Part shown: positions 22,740 to 34,779 of the stretch, piece by piece
How positions within the stretch are numbered: the first letter of the stretch is position 1
How the letters are laid out: each line of letters starts with the position of its first letter
NCBI GenBank assembly: GCA_029378245.1
Contig: JARKIF010000010.1
Location: 992,001-1,056,000, forward strand
Direction of reading: 5' to 3'
Length of the DNA stretch: 64,000 nucleotides
Source: Roridomyces roridus
Taxonomy: Eukaryota > Basidiomycota > Agaricomycetes > Agaricales > Mycenaceae
Notes under the pieces: generated by a model
Seen by the model: the letters and a program-made list of their open reading frames with translations, nothing else
What the model was told of the DNA's origin: nothing
Database searches by the model: none
Program-made: the position numbers and the translations under genes

Positions 22740-23934
22740 TCATTCACTCCGTCTTTCCTTCATCTTCCACCACTTCCCCCGGCCCACCTCCACAGCACTC
22801 TCCTCCCTCGCCAACCTCCTCCTCCTCTTGGCAGTAGTCTCCTCGGGCGTAAGCACCGGTGCCGCTCCTCCAAACCACAACGGTTCCCTGAACTCGAGAC
22901 GCATCAGCCTCCGACGCACGACCTCGCTCTTGTACCGATTCACCTGCCCATGGTGGTTCTCTGGGCGTGGGGAGTGGGAAATGCACGAGGGCAGGACAGG
23001 GGAACGTGGCAGGCGGGTGTACGGGGCCTTTTTCACGCATTTGCGGAGCCAGGGAAGCGGAGGGGCGGGTGCGTTCCCAGGCCGTTCGTGTTTCGGTCGG
23101 TATTTCTTCGTGCTGGGCGGATACATGTTTTCCCAAGTGGACCATGTCAACCCAGAGGGCACCAGCGGGGTAACAGGCGTTTCAGGAGCAGGTGTCGGCG
23201 GCGTAGCGTACGGGTTCGGCGGGGGACGGAAGGGCCGACGCAGCGATGCGTTAAAACTCTCGACTGGGTCCCAGCCGTGACGCCGAGGGGGCGTCGTGCC
23301 GCGCGAGACTTGATACGCGAGCACTGGGGATAGATCCTCGCCCATGCCTCCGATGAGAGCGTCTGGGTGGGGACGAGGCCTAGCAGGGCGATCCGGGTGT
23401 CTGTAGACCAGGAAGTGTCGCTCATAGTGAGCATCCTCTGGAGTGGGCGGCTCAGGTTTGGCGGCCGTCTGGACAGGGCTGAGAAGCTGTGGTAGGATAA
23501 CCGCCGGTGGCTGGCGCTGGGGCGGGGGCGAGCACGGAGGTACGCTGGGGGACTCTACATCCGCGAGGCCGTGCATGTCATCGAAGAATGCTGACAACGC
23601 GTCGAAAAGGGAACTCGCAGCCGACCGAGGAAGTGTTTCTGAAACGACCTCTTCATCGCTCCTGAAACTGAGCACGTATTCGCGCGGGATCGGAATACTG
23701 AGTCCAAGACCGACGCCCGTCGCAGCCTGGAAAAACGGCTGAGAGCGGGTGAGCGGGGGAGCCAGTACAAAGCAGTCACTCGTACCTGCACTTGTGGTCC
23801 AAGATCAAGAGAATCCCGAAACGCCCCCTGGAACTTCACCTGCGACGACAATGAGCTGAGGGATTGAAAGTAAAAAGAATACTCACGTGGCTCTCATACC
23901 CTGACTCTATTTGACAATGCGGGGACTGAGACAT
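22740..23934 (-). CDS. Proline-rich conserved hypothetical protein next to NLR-B
   Basis: Reverse gene. The main exon ends at 22740 (basic tail with KRRRRLAREES and KWWKMKERRSE). Upstream exons carry VKFQGAFRDSLDLGPQVQ and PFFQAATGVGLGLSIPIP, joined across canonical introns near 23735-23780 and 23845-23885. The ATG at 23934 (MSQSPHCQ) is in frame and chosen as start; a further 5' exon is possible. About 340 residues: an N-terminal globular part, a long Pro/Ser/Thr-rich middle, and a conserved block HGQVNRYKSEVV followed by RRLMRLEFRE. No known domain is recognised. Its relic beside NLR-A shows it was duplicated with the NLR, so the two may be functionally or only physically linked. Confidence 0.6.
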
Positions 23935-24647
23935 GAGGTGAGCCCAGCAGAGATATTGCTTCAATACACACGCACCTGGGTACAATCCTTCCGCATACCC
24001 CATCGGGGACTTTGGTCGCTGTCCAATTGGAGGACAGGTAGCTGAGGAAGGAAGGTGTCAGGACTGGGTTTCGCAGCTACGCGAGTCACATACGGGGTGT
24101 TTCACATTTAGAGTATTCTGGCGTTCAAAGCGAGTCTGAAGCAAGTATTTAGTACTCGGATGTCAAGAAGGCAAGGAAGAGAGCGCACCACGACAGTCTT
24201 CTTCTGGTTCAAAGTAGGAGCTCGTACGCCTCCGCCAGCGGTATGACGCAGAAAAAAGGAGAACGCGGAATTGACAACTGAAGACGAAGTGGAGAAGGGC
24301 GGGGGTGGGCTGGCCAATAAGGCGGTTTGGAGGGCTGAAGGCGAAAGCGAGAATGAAGCAGAAAGCATTGAAGAGCAAGGAGTTGAAAGTATAGATTGTG
24401 GATGGAAAGAAAGAGAAGGGTAGGGGAGGTCTCACTCGCGGGATTCTTTGAGTCTCAGAGTCCCAAAAGTGATCGCCACAAGATTAGATGTCATTGGTTC
24501 AACTGAAAAAGGACACGGCGGCCAGTTAGATAGGTTGCAGCGGTTCCTTGAGGCCACTAGCCAGGCATCGACAAGGTTGCTCTCGTCAAGGGTGGTTTGC
24601 CGTAAAGGCCATCAAAATAATCACACAGCCGTCAGCTTGCCACCACA
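23935..24647. other. Divergent intergenic region upstream of RTF1
   Basis: It lies between the reverse proline-rich gene and the forward RTF1 gene, so it should hold both promoters. A reverse open frame at about 24163-24435 is hydrophobic at its start but lacks supporting splice context, and it may be a 5' untranslated region or a missed exon. Nothing else is supported. Confidence 0.4.
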
Positions 24648-26512
24648 ATGTCCTCCGAGCTCGACGACGAACTTCTTGAGCTCGTCGGCGGCGACGACAA
24701 GCGCTCTCGCAAGAGGAACCGCGAAAGCGGCTCTCCTGGCCCCAACCGAAGCAAGTCTTCAAAATCCAAAAAGCGCAAAGTGGCAGAGTGAGTATCCCGT
24801 GGCCCCACAACCCCTCGTGCCACGTTTTACGCCGTGCTGCTAGCTCCGACAACGAACCGGAGAGCGAGGACGGCGACGATGCGGAGAACAAGTATCCGTT
24901 GGAGGGCAAGTACATTGACGAAGAGGACCGCGAAAAGTGAGTAACTTTACTCCTCGCCTTAATTGGGGTCCTGAGGCCTTGTAGCCTGCTCTCAAAGACT
25001 GAAATAGAGCGCGAGGAGATCCTGGCCTCTCGTATGGACGAGCTGGAGCGTATCCGCGACCGCAAGCACGTCGACAAGCTGCGTGCACAGCAACTTGCTG
25101 GCATTGCCGCTGTCGAGAACGACAGCAAACGTACGTCGTTCTGCATCTTTAATCTATCCTACTAATCGCAGACAACTACCTCAGGCCCGGCGCGCTCGTC
25201 TGGTAAAGACAAGTCCAAGGACCGAACGCTCACCGCCCTCAAGGCGAAGCGGAGAGCCAAGGACGAGAAGAAACGCTCCCGTGGCACCTCTCCCAGGGGC
25301 CGCGAGCGCTCCTCGTCTCCCATGGACATGGACATGTCCGAGTCCGACTCGGAAGATGGCCAGATCAGCAAACTCGACCAGGAGGACGAGCGTCTATTCG
25401 GCAAACCCAAGAGCAACGGCAATCCACCCGCCGAGGAGCTTCCGTTGACTTCGGACTACCTCCGCAAGGCTTCTTTCTCTCGCGACACGCTTGCGAAGCA
25501 TGCTACATCTCCTTGGTTCGAGAAAATCATTGTCGGGGGATGGGTCCGGTACTTTATTGGGATAGACGACAACCAGCAGCAGTCGCGGGTGTATCGTATA
25601 TGCCAGATTGTCGGTCTCTCCCCCTCCCCCAAGCCGTACAAGCTCGGCGAGCGCACCACGCAATTTCTGTTTGATCTCAAGCACGGCGGCGCGACGCGAG
25701 CATGGCAGATGGATCGTACCTCGAACGATCCGTGGAGCGAAGATGAATTTGAGCGGCTCAAAAAGACTTGTGCGATGGATAAAGTTGACCTACCGACGCG
25801 AAAGGAGGTCGACGAGCGGTCTGACGAGATCAATGAGCTCAGGAACAAGCAGGTCACGGAGGTACGCATTCTCCTCATCCACACGTCGCTTTGTTGACGA
25901 ACTGCCTGCAGGCGGACATCAATGAGATGATCCAGGCGCGCAAGCGAGCTCAGACCAACGGCACGCCCGGCCCAATGAGTGTTGCAGAGCGTTCGCGGCT
26001 TATAGCCCAACGCACCCTCGCGCAGCGTCGTCAGGATTACGAAGAGGTGCGACAGATTGACGAGCAGTTGGCCAAGTTGGGCGATGCTCCTGGGGAGGAG
26101 AAGGAGAAGGACGTGCTGGCGGATCGGCTCGCGGCGGTGAATGCTCGTAATCGCAAGGCGAATCAGGAGGCAGTGAGGCGCGCGGAGATGCTCGAGGCTG
26201 AGCGGAAGCGGAGGGAAAGGCGGGGAGGGGCTTCGACCTCGAAGGTGGTGGATCCTAGTGCGAGACTCAGGACGGTGCCGAGGCTGTTTGAAAGTATGAC
26301 GCCGACGTCGAGGTAAGAGATTCTTGTGTAAGGATGACTGGACGCTGATGCACGTACTCAGGCCTTCCACTCCGAATCCCGCGACGTTGGGCACGGGTTC
26401 TCCGGCACCAGAGGTGGTGGCGAACAAGTCACCGGCCCCGCGGCCCTCGAATGGGAAGACGTTCGAGGCGACTGTTATAGAGTCGATCGAAGTCGACCTT
26501 GGGGACTTTTAG
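24648..26512 (+). CDS. rtf1: RTF1, Paf1-complex transcription elongation factor
   Basis: Six exons (24648-24787, 24844-24936, 24985-25130, 25185-25861, 25912-26312, 26362-26512) give 535 residues in one frame. The N-terminus MSSELDDELLELVGGDDK is acidic and followed by Lys/Arg/Ser-rich sequence. The Plus3 domain (about residues 200-335) is recognised by LRKASFSRDTLAKH, GGWVRYFIG, YRICQIVGL, YKLGERTTQF and a following coiled-coil (NELRNKQVTEADINEMIQ). The C-terminal half is helical and basic (RLIAQRTLAQRRQDYEEV). RTF1 binds phosphorylated Spt5 and RNA polymerase II and promotes H2B ubiquitination during elongation. The start is the first ATG and matches the family N-terminus. Confidence 0.95.
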
Positions 26513-26753
26513 TAGTTTTGCGTTATTTAATGGTTTTGCATGCACAACAATTTATATTTTCCATACATACATAGGATGTGTCCACTGTGGCCGTTGTACT
26601 ACCTTGTAGCATAGAACTTGCATAGAACCCTGTATTTATCCAGCTCGCAGTCGTTTCTTCGTGCACCTTCCAGCCGTTTCCATTTTAGGCCAAGTATATC
26701 AAAGCGCGTGAAATGACCTTGCCTTCGTCCCACCTCCACATCACGCCTCAAAA

Positions 26754-27377
26754 ATGTTCGGCTGCTGCGTCGCGGGCCGTCTCCTGCAAACTAATATGCA
26801 GCAGGTCGACGAGACGCACGCGATGTTTGAGCTGCCCGCCGCGAGCTCCATAAATCACGTCTGCGTGTTTCTCTTGGGCACAGTTCCCTTCCCAGACGGA
26901 TACGGCTGCACGGTGCACTTTTACTGGCCAGGCAAGGGCTTCCAGCTTCTCGGCATGCTCTCCAACGACAAGCCGTCTGCGATATTCCGCCTCCGTGGCA
27001 CTTTTACGAACGCGCAGGCGCAGTCGACGATCCACTCGGCGCTCTCTACTGCGCAGTCCATGATGGAGGATTCACACACAGCCGTCGATGTCACCGCCAT
27101 CCTCGGACTCTCAATCGAGCCTCTCGCCGATATCGCCCGCCAGCAAGTTCCGAGTGGAGCTGGCGCCGTCGCTGCACCCGCTGCGGGTTTGCGCGATCCT
27201 ACAGTCCTTGCGGAGCGTGTCGTCAAGCATCTCTTCAATTACATCTCGGGCTTTACGGGTGGGGGCGTTGGCCCCGACGTAGCTGTCCCCATGTCTATTA
27301 TCGCCAAGTGGTACGAAAGCTTCTTGGGGAAGGTGCGGAATGGCGGGGTTGGGTTTTTGGAGCGTTCGGATGATTAG
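26754..27377 (+). CDS. OPI10: OPI10 / Hikeshi-family protein
   Basis: Intronless, 207 residues, starting MFGCCVAGRLLQTNMQQV. The N-terminal Hikeshi fold is recognised by NHVCVFLLGTVPFPDGY, VHFYWPGKGFQLLGMLSN and KPSAIFRLRGTF. The C-terminal helices run through LAERVVKHLFNYISGF to WYESFLGKV. Hikeshi imports Hsp70 into the nucleus under heat stress, and the yeast homologue Opi10 affects inositol-linked phospholipid regulation. Family length is about 200 residues, so it looks complete. It follows RTF1 by 240 bp on the same strand. Confidence 0.95.
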   Translation: MFGCCVAGRLLQTNMQQVDETHAMFELPAASSINHVCVFLLGTVPFPDGYGCTVHFYWPGKGFQLLGMLSNDKPSAIFRLRGTFTNAQAQSTIHSALSTAQSMMEDSHTAVDVTAILGLSIEPLADIARQQVPSGAGAVAAPAAGLRDPTVLAERVVKHLFNYISGFTGGGVGPDVAVPMSIIAKWYESFLGKVRNGGVGFLERSDD

Positions 27378-28037
27378 TGCGTTTGCCTTCTTTTTTATGC
27401 GTGAGCGGAGGCTGATGAGGGCTTTCGTATAGGTTTTAAACGCGTTAATGTACTTTTGATCGTGCTGTATTGATAGATCTGGCTCAACTCTGTTTGTTAC
27501 GGACGCTCTATTGGATTTTAACGGTTGAAACTACCTGAATTCCACTGCGATTCTGCCAGTGCAACACGTCACTACATTCACTGTGACAAACCGGTTTCCA
27601 GACAACACAAGCTGGTCCGATGTCGGTGTTTGAATGGTGTGACTGTCGTTAACCACAGGACTGATGGTGCGCCTTTTCCCTCTTCTCGCAATTGACTGAC
27701 AACTATATGTATCTTTACGCTATTTTCAGTCAGAGACATCTCCTTTGCTCCGATGGCTTTTCTGGGTCACTGCAGACGGATTGCTACCGTTTCGATGTGG
27801 GTCGTAACCTGGCTTGCATCCGGCTCCAAAGCAGCTTTATTTGGTCCCATGAGCACAGGTGCCCATATCGGCAGGCAGTGGCGCTCATAGCACCTAACGA
27901 CATACATACGTGCTGTTGTTGGCACCTCCACAAGCGCCAGTGGTTATAATTAAAAGCTGTAAGTAGGAGGCGATGCCTGCCTGCTCTTTGTCTCCTCTCC
28001 CAGCCTCTCATCCAACCACCCAACGCCCAGAATTTCA
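27378..28037. other. 660-bp intergenic region
   Basis: It holds the 3' end of the Hikeshi gene and the promoter of the pseudokinase gene. A CT-rich run precedes the ATG at 28038 (about 27985-28025). No further feature is seen. Confidence 0.5.
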
Positions 28038-31000
28038 ATGTTGGCAAGCGAGTTTGCAGAGGTAAGTTACTTGACCTCCTCGCCGCCGGCATTGGGTCTC
28101 ATGAAGCCTAGTATCGAACGGGGAAGACCCTCAAGACGTATTCAGTCAACGGGGTAATTTGGGCGACCTTGAAGGAGGCCGTCCATACTCGCTCCGGGAA
28201 GCAATACGCATGCAAGATCATTAGAAAGGAGGATATGCACGGTAGAGAACATCTGGTACACCCCCTTCTTCCTCGTTCTCCCACTGTCTACGAGTCGATA
28301 ATCCTGGTGGCAGGTCCATAATGAAGTCGCAGCACTCCAGAGGATTCAAAGTGCTAGCCCGAACGTCCTGAAGATGCGCAGATACGTCGAAGTAAGCCGT
28401 TATTCATGATCGATTTCCCTTCCGTCTTATGAGCTATCACATCAGACGGCGCACGACGTTCGCCTATACCTGGATCTATGCGCCGGAGGCTCGCTTTCCG
28501 AGCGGATAGCTATTTCTGGAGCGTACTCGGAAGTGTGAGTTCAAACCTCATCCCATCACGCTCCGATACTAAGATTGTCATTGCTAGGAAAGCAGCAGAC
28601 CTTATTCGCACTCTGCTCAGAGCAGTCAAGCATGTCCACGATTCCGGTGTAGTTCACCGCGATCTCAGGCCTGAGAACATACTCTTCCATACGCCAGACG
28701 AGTCGGCGCCAATCGTGATCACTGAGTTCGGATTGAGCCGGCTCGTCGAAGAAGCGCCGTATAAAGACCACGATAATATTCAACTATATGCCAGTGGTTC
28801 ATGGTCGTATATGGCACCAGAGATCCTGGCAAACGGTTCGTGGTTGACACGGTCACCAGTTGCATACGCTAATGGGCGGTCTGTGTCGTAGCTGGTGGAC
28901 ATGGCGCGGGAGTGGATGTGTGGCAAATTGGTATCCTGACGTTCTTCATCCTCACTGGAGGATATAATCCTTTCGATCGCGATACACTCGAGCTCCAGAG
29001 GCACGCGATCCTGACCGGAGAGTACAGAATCCCCTCCAACGGAAAGTGGGAGAGCCTTTCAGCAAACGCGCGCCAGTTCATCGGGTCATGTCTTGCAATC
29101 GATCCTAACCGACGACCAACCGTCGAGGAAATATTGTCTCATGCGGTACGTTACTCCGTTTCTATTTCGTGCGCATGCTAATCTTGGATTCCAGTGGCTT
29201 GTTCCCCCCATTCCAGCCCGTGAAGCACTCCGACCGAAATCCCGCCCAAGTAGCGTATTGGATCTCCGTTTGCCGAGTTCAGTCCGATTGCCAAGATTCA
29301 ATCCAAAGCGTAAATGTGAGTTGGTAAATGGGAACTTTAAGCATTGCCGTCTGATTATTCGAATGTCCAGGGCGGATAGCCGGGCTCACAATCCAGGCAT
29401 TGAACCGCATGTTCTTTCTGACCGGCCAAAAGCCGCCTGCTCCCCAGAGTCAAGAACAGATTTCAGAAGACGCTATGGAATATTCGGACAACCCCGAGTC
29501 CACGCAGAGTGAAGCTCAAATTATCATTGTCTTGCCTAAAAACGAGGACGAAAACGAATGTCCGTCACCCGCAGTGTCTTCACTGTTTGACCGGAAGTCT
29601 CTTTTAACCATCTCGAGTGTACCAACGGACGAAGAGGAATCGGGAAAGTTCTCTCCTCGGTTCTCTCCCCGTCCAATATCCCAAGAGTTCGCTCCTTTTT
29701 CTGAGCTTGACGAAAGTGCTGCGCAGGCAGCGCTGGACTCGGAGGAAGTTTCCAAACCCTCCTCGGCTTCCGACTCCCTATATACTCCAGAGACCGGGGG
29801 ATCTCATGATGTAGCAGAAACGCCGTCGTTAATGCCCGACGGTGGTTCTGATGCCTCTCCAATTTCGACGTTTGTGCTATTTGCGCCGCACGAATTGTAG
29901 GTGTCATCTTTTCTATTTTCGTGTCACTGAGTGCCATTTAGATCTGACGAGAGGGCAGCCGTCACGCCTGAAGACATTCGGTCTCTCGAAACGGACTTTA
30001 CAGAGGGTGGAACCATTGTTTCGGTCCACATACCCACCGAAGCAGAAGCGTGGGTGGAGGAACATTACGACGACCCAGGGTTAAACTCTTTGCGGGCCAC
30101 TGGATTGCGTGGCCCGATTGCAGGGATGTTTTCTCCCGAGGAGCCCGCTCTCATGGTCTTTGGATCCATTCTCGATGACCAAGTCCTCGAAATTGCCAAA
30201 GTCCTTGCGGATGTCTCCGGTTTTGTTGTGATGGTCCGGCCTGCTGCGGACGACCCCATTCCCAAACTTCATGATCATCCCGGCGAGCCGCCTTCTCCCA
30301 CAAGTCATGGCGGCAAAGGGGAAGAATTCAACACTATGGATGATGGCGAAATGTTGAAACATCAAAGTGTCGATGTCAACTTTGGCCTGGCTTCACACCT
30401 TCGGGGAGGCGGAGAAGAATCAGACGATTATGACAGCAGCGTTCCATGGACCAGTAAAGCACACAAGACTATCGTCTGGCTCAGGTTGTGGCCGGATGAT
30501 AAGCACAAGTATCCTGTCGGTGTTCGTACTCGAACCAAGGTGTGTCTCTGAAAATGGTCCTCCGAATTTCCGGTAACACATGTTCTTAGTTTACAGTGCA
30601 GCCACCTGAGGACTCCGATGGTCCAAGCCTGGAAGAGCCTGAAGTCGTCGGGCATGTTCATCTCACGATAGAAACGCAAGCGAAAGTACTCCCCGATCGT
30701 TCGTACACATCCATCGGGTTTCTCGTACATCAACAGGATGCGATAATTGAACGCGAATTGTGAGTATTCGTAATCTTTGAATAGTGATTCGTATTCATAA
30801 ATGTGAACCAAGCATGGACTGCGGCTTTGATTATCCCGACCAGACACTCAAGACTATCATACAAAAGTCCACCCAGAAGAACGCGGAGGTGACCGCTGGA
30901 TACAAGAGCTTACAACCAACTGCGGAAGCCAAGCTGAGCTACACCAAGACGCGCGGGAGGACGGTTGAATATGCCGATAACAAGGTCTGAAAAATCGTAC

Positions 31001-32016
31001 ATGCTCTTTGAAAACCTGGACTCATCCAAAATACCAGCCGACACCGAGATGCCAAATTATCCATGATCCTGGGGAGCGTTGGAATAAAGATGGAAAATCT
31101 TATTCCTCGTATGATATCACCACGGTCCCGGGGCACAGTCCAACCACCGGGCACAATCATCCCCTCAAGGCAGAGTACGCGATGGGAATTAATATCCACC
31201 CCAACGGCGTAAGTGTCGCCATGTTTTTTCTATCAGTTGTGATTGAATACGCGACCTTTCCAGGAGAACGACAGACCGCGAATTTCGTTTGTGACCAGAA
31301 ATCAAGTCATAGTATGGATATCGGACTCGGCCCTGAAAGCAAAGGCTCGGGGTGTCTTAATTCTCATGGCAGTCAGTCCAACTGCGCTTCGACTTTATAT
31401 TTTTCCAACTTGACCATCTCTCAGACATACATTCCAGACATCCAAACTCGAGAGGCCTTGATCATTCATCAAGAGGATTTGGATATTCATTTCAATGAAA
31501 GTATCACACCTCGTGAGTACTAGTCAAAATCTTTGTGGCAGCTAGAAATCTCAAGATATACCAGCGGCTGCCAACCCTCAAGCCACAAATGCCAAAGCCA
31601 CCACTGCGCTCTCGCTTTCTGCTGCTCCAATCTCTGGAAAGAGCGGGAAAAACTCACTTCTGGAGCTCTTCACAGATGTTCGAAACAAATTGAACCCTCC
31701 CAAGGAACCCACCCTTGCGAATCTATTCCTTCGAGAGTACGTGTGCCGTGGGTGGGATGCTGGCAACCAGGAGTGGCGGGGTGCCTTGTGGACAAGCCTG
31801 GACAAGGATTTCCGGGTTACAAACCTCGACCACAACGCAAGCAATCCGGTTTGGAAACTTGGTTGGAATGTTAATGAACAGGCATCTTCGGAATATGGCG
31901 GTGATGACAGTGATGGTGCGGAAAGTCATCTGAATGACATTCCCAGTGGTGGGGGAGGAGAAACAGAGTCCAAACAGTTGGGTGAAATGGGGAATGATGC
32001 ATTAATGATTTCGTAG
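28038..32016 (+). CDS. CaMK-derived pseudokinase apparently fused to a large region of unknown function
   Basis: Fifteen exons splice into a continuous 1,080-residue frame. The N-terminal third is CaMK-like: YACKII (ATP lysine), NEVAAL (helix C), VHRDLRPENILF, YMAPEIL, DVWQIGILTFFILTGG and an end segment WRIAGLTIQALNRM like the CaM-binding tail. The DFG motif is EFG (ITEFGLSRL) and the glycine-rich loop is lost (LKTYSVNGVIWATLKEA), so catalysis is doubtful. After an acidic Ser-rich linker the frame continues through a 45-nt intron (29897-29941) into IPTEAEAWVEEHYDDPG, GMFSPEEPALMVFG, a beta-rich region with GRTVEYADNKPTPRCQI and KSYSSYDI, and a C-terminal module. This region resembles uncharacterised agaricomycete proteins. 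A stop (29898-29900) overlaps that intron donor, so two adjacent genes (28038-29900 and one from about 29475-30127 to 32016) remain possible. Confidence 0.6.
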
Positions 32017-32668
32017 GTGGCTCTTGAGATGCATGGCTTTGGTATGACTACGCCTGGAAAAATTGTTAGATATTTATTGCCTGGGAAAGGAGTCAGAATA
32101 TTCTGATGAACATGTTGAACGAGGAAACAAAAGAAGACGAGTTAGCACAGGACAAAAAACTGCGAGGAAGTACTAGTCTCTCTTACAGACCTTCGCGCTC
32201 CAGGAAGTACGCGAGTGATGCGCCATCAACGTCTTTTGATTGTGACGTCGTTGCAGAAATCATCCGCTCGTGCAACGACCGCGCCACACAGCGCTTTCTG
32301 TCTCCGGAAACCAATCATGTTCACTCAATGCCCTGGTCTTACCGTGTACTTATCTCACTACAGCTAAGTAGAAGACACACCATCACGACCCAACTTCTCC
32401 TGCCAGTGGTGTTTGAGTGGTGTTACGCGCTTGCAATCCACCTGGCGACCCGAGGCCAGGTCAGCGACGCCGCCTCAAGACTCCCCACACCGCCAATTGT
32501 AACTTCACCGTCTGTCCCCGAAGACATCGATGTATGTCCTCTTGGTCGATTATTCCGGTCTTACACGTTTGAGCAGATTGTACATAATTGCTCGGGCCTT
32601 GCAGTTCCAAGAAGTGATCACTGGGAACCCTCGAGGCTGCGTTACAAATCTTTTTCCTCCGGACCACC

Positions 32669-34559
32669 ATGCAAGACGACTCGCGCCAGATCTTTCCGCC
32701 GTTCTTAGCGAGGGCGGGTCAAGCTTGTTACCACCATAGTTGCTTTAAAGGAGACACCGCTCCGCTCTCTCGATGTGGTGGATGTCGCCGAGTTGCCTAC
32801 TGCAGCCCAGGTGCGTCGGGCGACATACTTAATCTTGCCTGGCTGGCTCACACCTTGGTTTTCAGAGTGCCAGAAGGTTCGTCAACGTTAAGCTCATACT
32901 CCGATCGCGTTTTTAAGCGACATATCAGCTCGATTGGACTCTGCACAAGTCGCTATGCAAGATCATCGCCAAAATCGAGACTAGTCATTCCATCACCGGA
33001 CTCGCTACACTCTTCATGCTCATTCCTCGCGAGCCGACCGCCGATGTCAAGCTTCTCCACGACTTGACCGAGGACCAGATCGCGGCGTATAAAGCAATCT
33101 GCGAGTTTTTACTGAGAAGGTGAGTGTCTGGGCCAATCACGAACTGGGTCGCTCACGGAACTTTTCAGACCCCTCAACAGCGTTGAGTACCACCTTATTG
33201 GTCAAGACCCGCGATGCCTGGTGTGGTGAGTATGAAATTTGTGCTCGCTCTGACCGAACGATATACTGAGTACCCCGAAGCACGCGCACCGACCAGTTAA
33301 TGCGTATCGAAGCCGCAACCAATGGCACGACGTCGCAAGGCTTGATTCCCTGCCCCGATTGCAATCTAACCTTCTGCTGCTCTCCGGCGCACTGGGAAGC
33401 TGCGTCCGCCCTCCACCACGCCCCGTGCGAGGATACTCGTGGTGGTCCTCATTCCCAGTGCGAGCTCAACGTCGAGCTGCGCGCCCAGTTGCGGTTCGAA
33501 AACGCTTTGGCGCAAGTGCGTGGTCATGGGCAGCGCCGTGTGTGGGTTCCTGCCCGTGTCAGCGCCGCGTGGACGTCGCTGGAGGGATCGACCTGGGAGA
33601 GGGAATTCGGCGACGAGCTGCACAAGTACTATAATATCCACGCGTGGTCCCCGATATCGCCCTGGCTCCGCATGGTCTCGGACTCTCTCAGCATGGCAAT
33701 GACGATAGTCTATGGACTGGAGAAGCTCAATAGCAGCGACGCATGGACGAGGAAACAAATGCTCACGATTCACGTCAGTTTTTTATTCTCTTGCGTGTTT
33801 CCCCACACTGAATGAACGATACAGGTTCTTGTTGGTCATCACGCTCTGGAATGCAACCAGTCCATCGTCTTTGAAGAAATCCTTCATCGGCTTCCAAACG
33901 TGAAAACTTTGAAGGTGGCTGTTTGACACGCTCCTCCTTCTCCAGACTCATCTTGTGTAGATGGTTTTCTGTGGACCAGCGGTACCTCCAGGAATCATGA
34001 CCGAAGACCTCGACACATGCCCGTTCGACATTCTCACCAAGCCGCGGTTCTGATGCAAACTGACATTGCCTTACAGTGACTGTACGCAACGTGGAAATAA
34101 GCGAATCTACGAGTACACCACCGAGTAAGCTACCGTGATCTTTCTTGCTGAATCTATCACTCAATTTACTTTAAGGGAGTACCACCAATACGTGAAAAGG
34201 AAGGGTGGCGCATTCGAGCCTCCCGACCTCTGCGTTGGCTTCGATTCGGCAGTATTCGCCGGGTGGCCCGAGAGAGAGAAAACATATCGGCTTCTTTCCG
34301 AGAGGAAAATACGTACTGTATTCACGGTGCGTTCATCATCTTGTTGAATATGCGTTTCGTGTTCATTACAATGTAGGCATACAACCGCGAGGAGGCAGAA
34401 ATGGAGGTGGAGCTGTTACAGATGCTTGGTGTAACCTTACATCCTACGTTCGGACAGGCTGTTAAAAACCCGTGGGGGAGCTTGCATCCGCTGCCTGCGG
34501 GCCATAGACAGTATGGCTTCTATACTTTGAGCGGATGGATGGCATGTGCATTGAATTGA
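32669..34559 (+). CDS. MYND-type zinc-finger protein with MSS51-like C-terminus
   Basis: The start ATG is at 32669. The MYND finger is CYHHSCFKGDTA ... CGGCRRVAYCSPECQK, then DWTLHKSLCK. It is built from exon 32669-32810, an 11-nt micro-exon 32866-32876 and the exon from 32929. Later exons give CLVCTRTDQLMR, a second Cys-rich site (CPDCNLTFCCSPAHW), then a long conserved region (WVPARVSAAWTSLEGSTWE, VLVGHHALECNQSIVFEEIL, MVFCGPAVPPG, DLCVGFDSAVFAGWPE) typical of the MSS51-like C-terminal domain. It ends LSGWMACALN at 34559. MYND domains bind proline-rich partners; the biological role is unknown. An open frame just upstream (32106-32708) overlaps this start in another frame and shows no domain. 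Confidence 0.8.
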
Positions 34560-34779
34560 ACTCGCGTCGGTGCCGTTGACCGTCTTAAGTATTCTCTTCT
34601 TGTAAATATCTGCGTTGAACTAGTGTATTTCTTGTTGATTTCTTGAACAATCGACGGTTGTGAATCACTGATCATTTGTTTGCTTGGTATCAGATTCTCT
34701 CTTGACCAACAACCTAGTAACAGTGTTGCCTTCCCGAACTAAATCAACTACATCACAGTTTGTGCTGCTTCTTGAGCCT

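Noticed and set aside
32106..32708. 200-codon forward frame before the MYND gene
   Set aside because: It overlaps the MYND start in another frame, has no recognisable motif and would leave that gene without a promoter.
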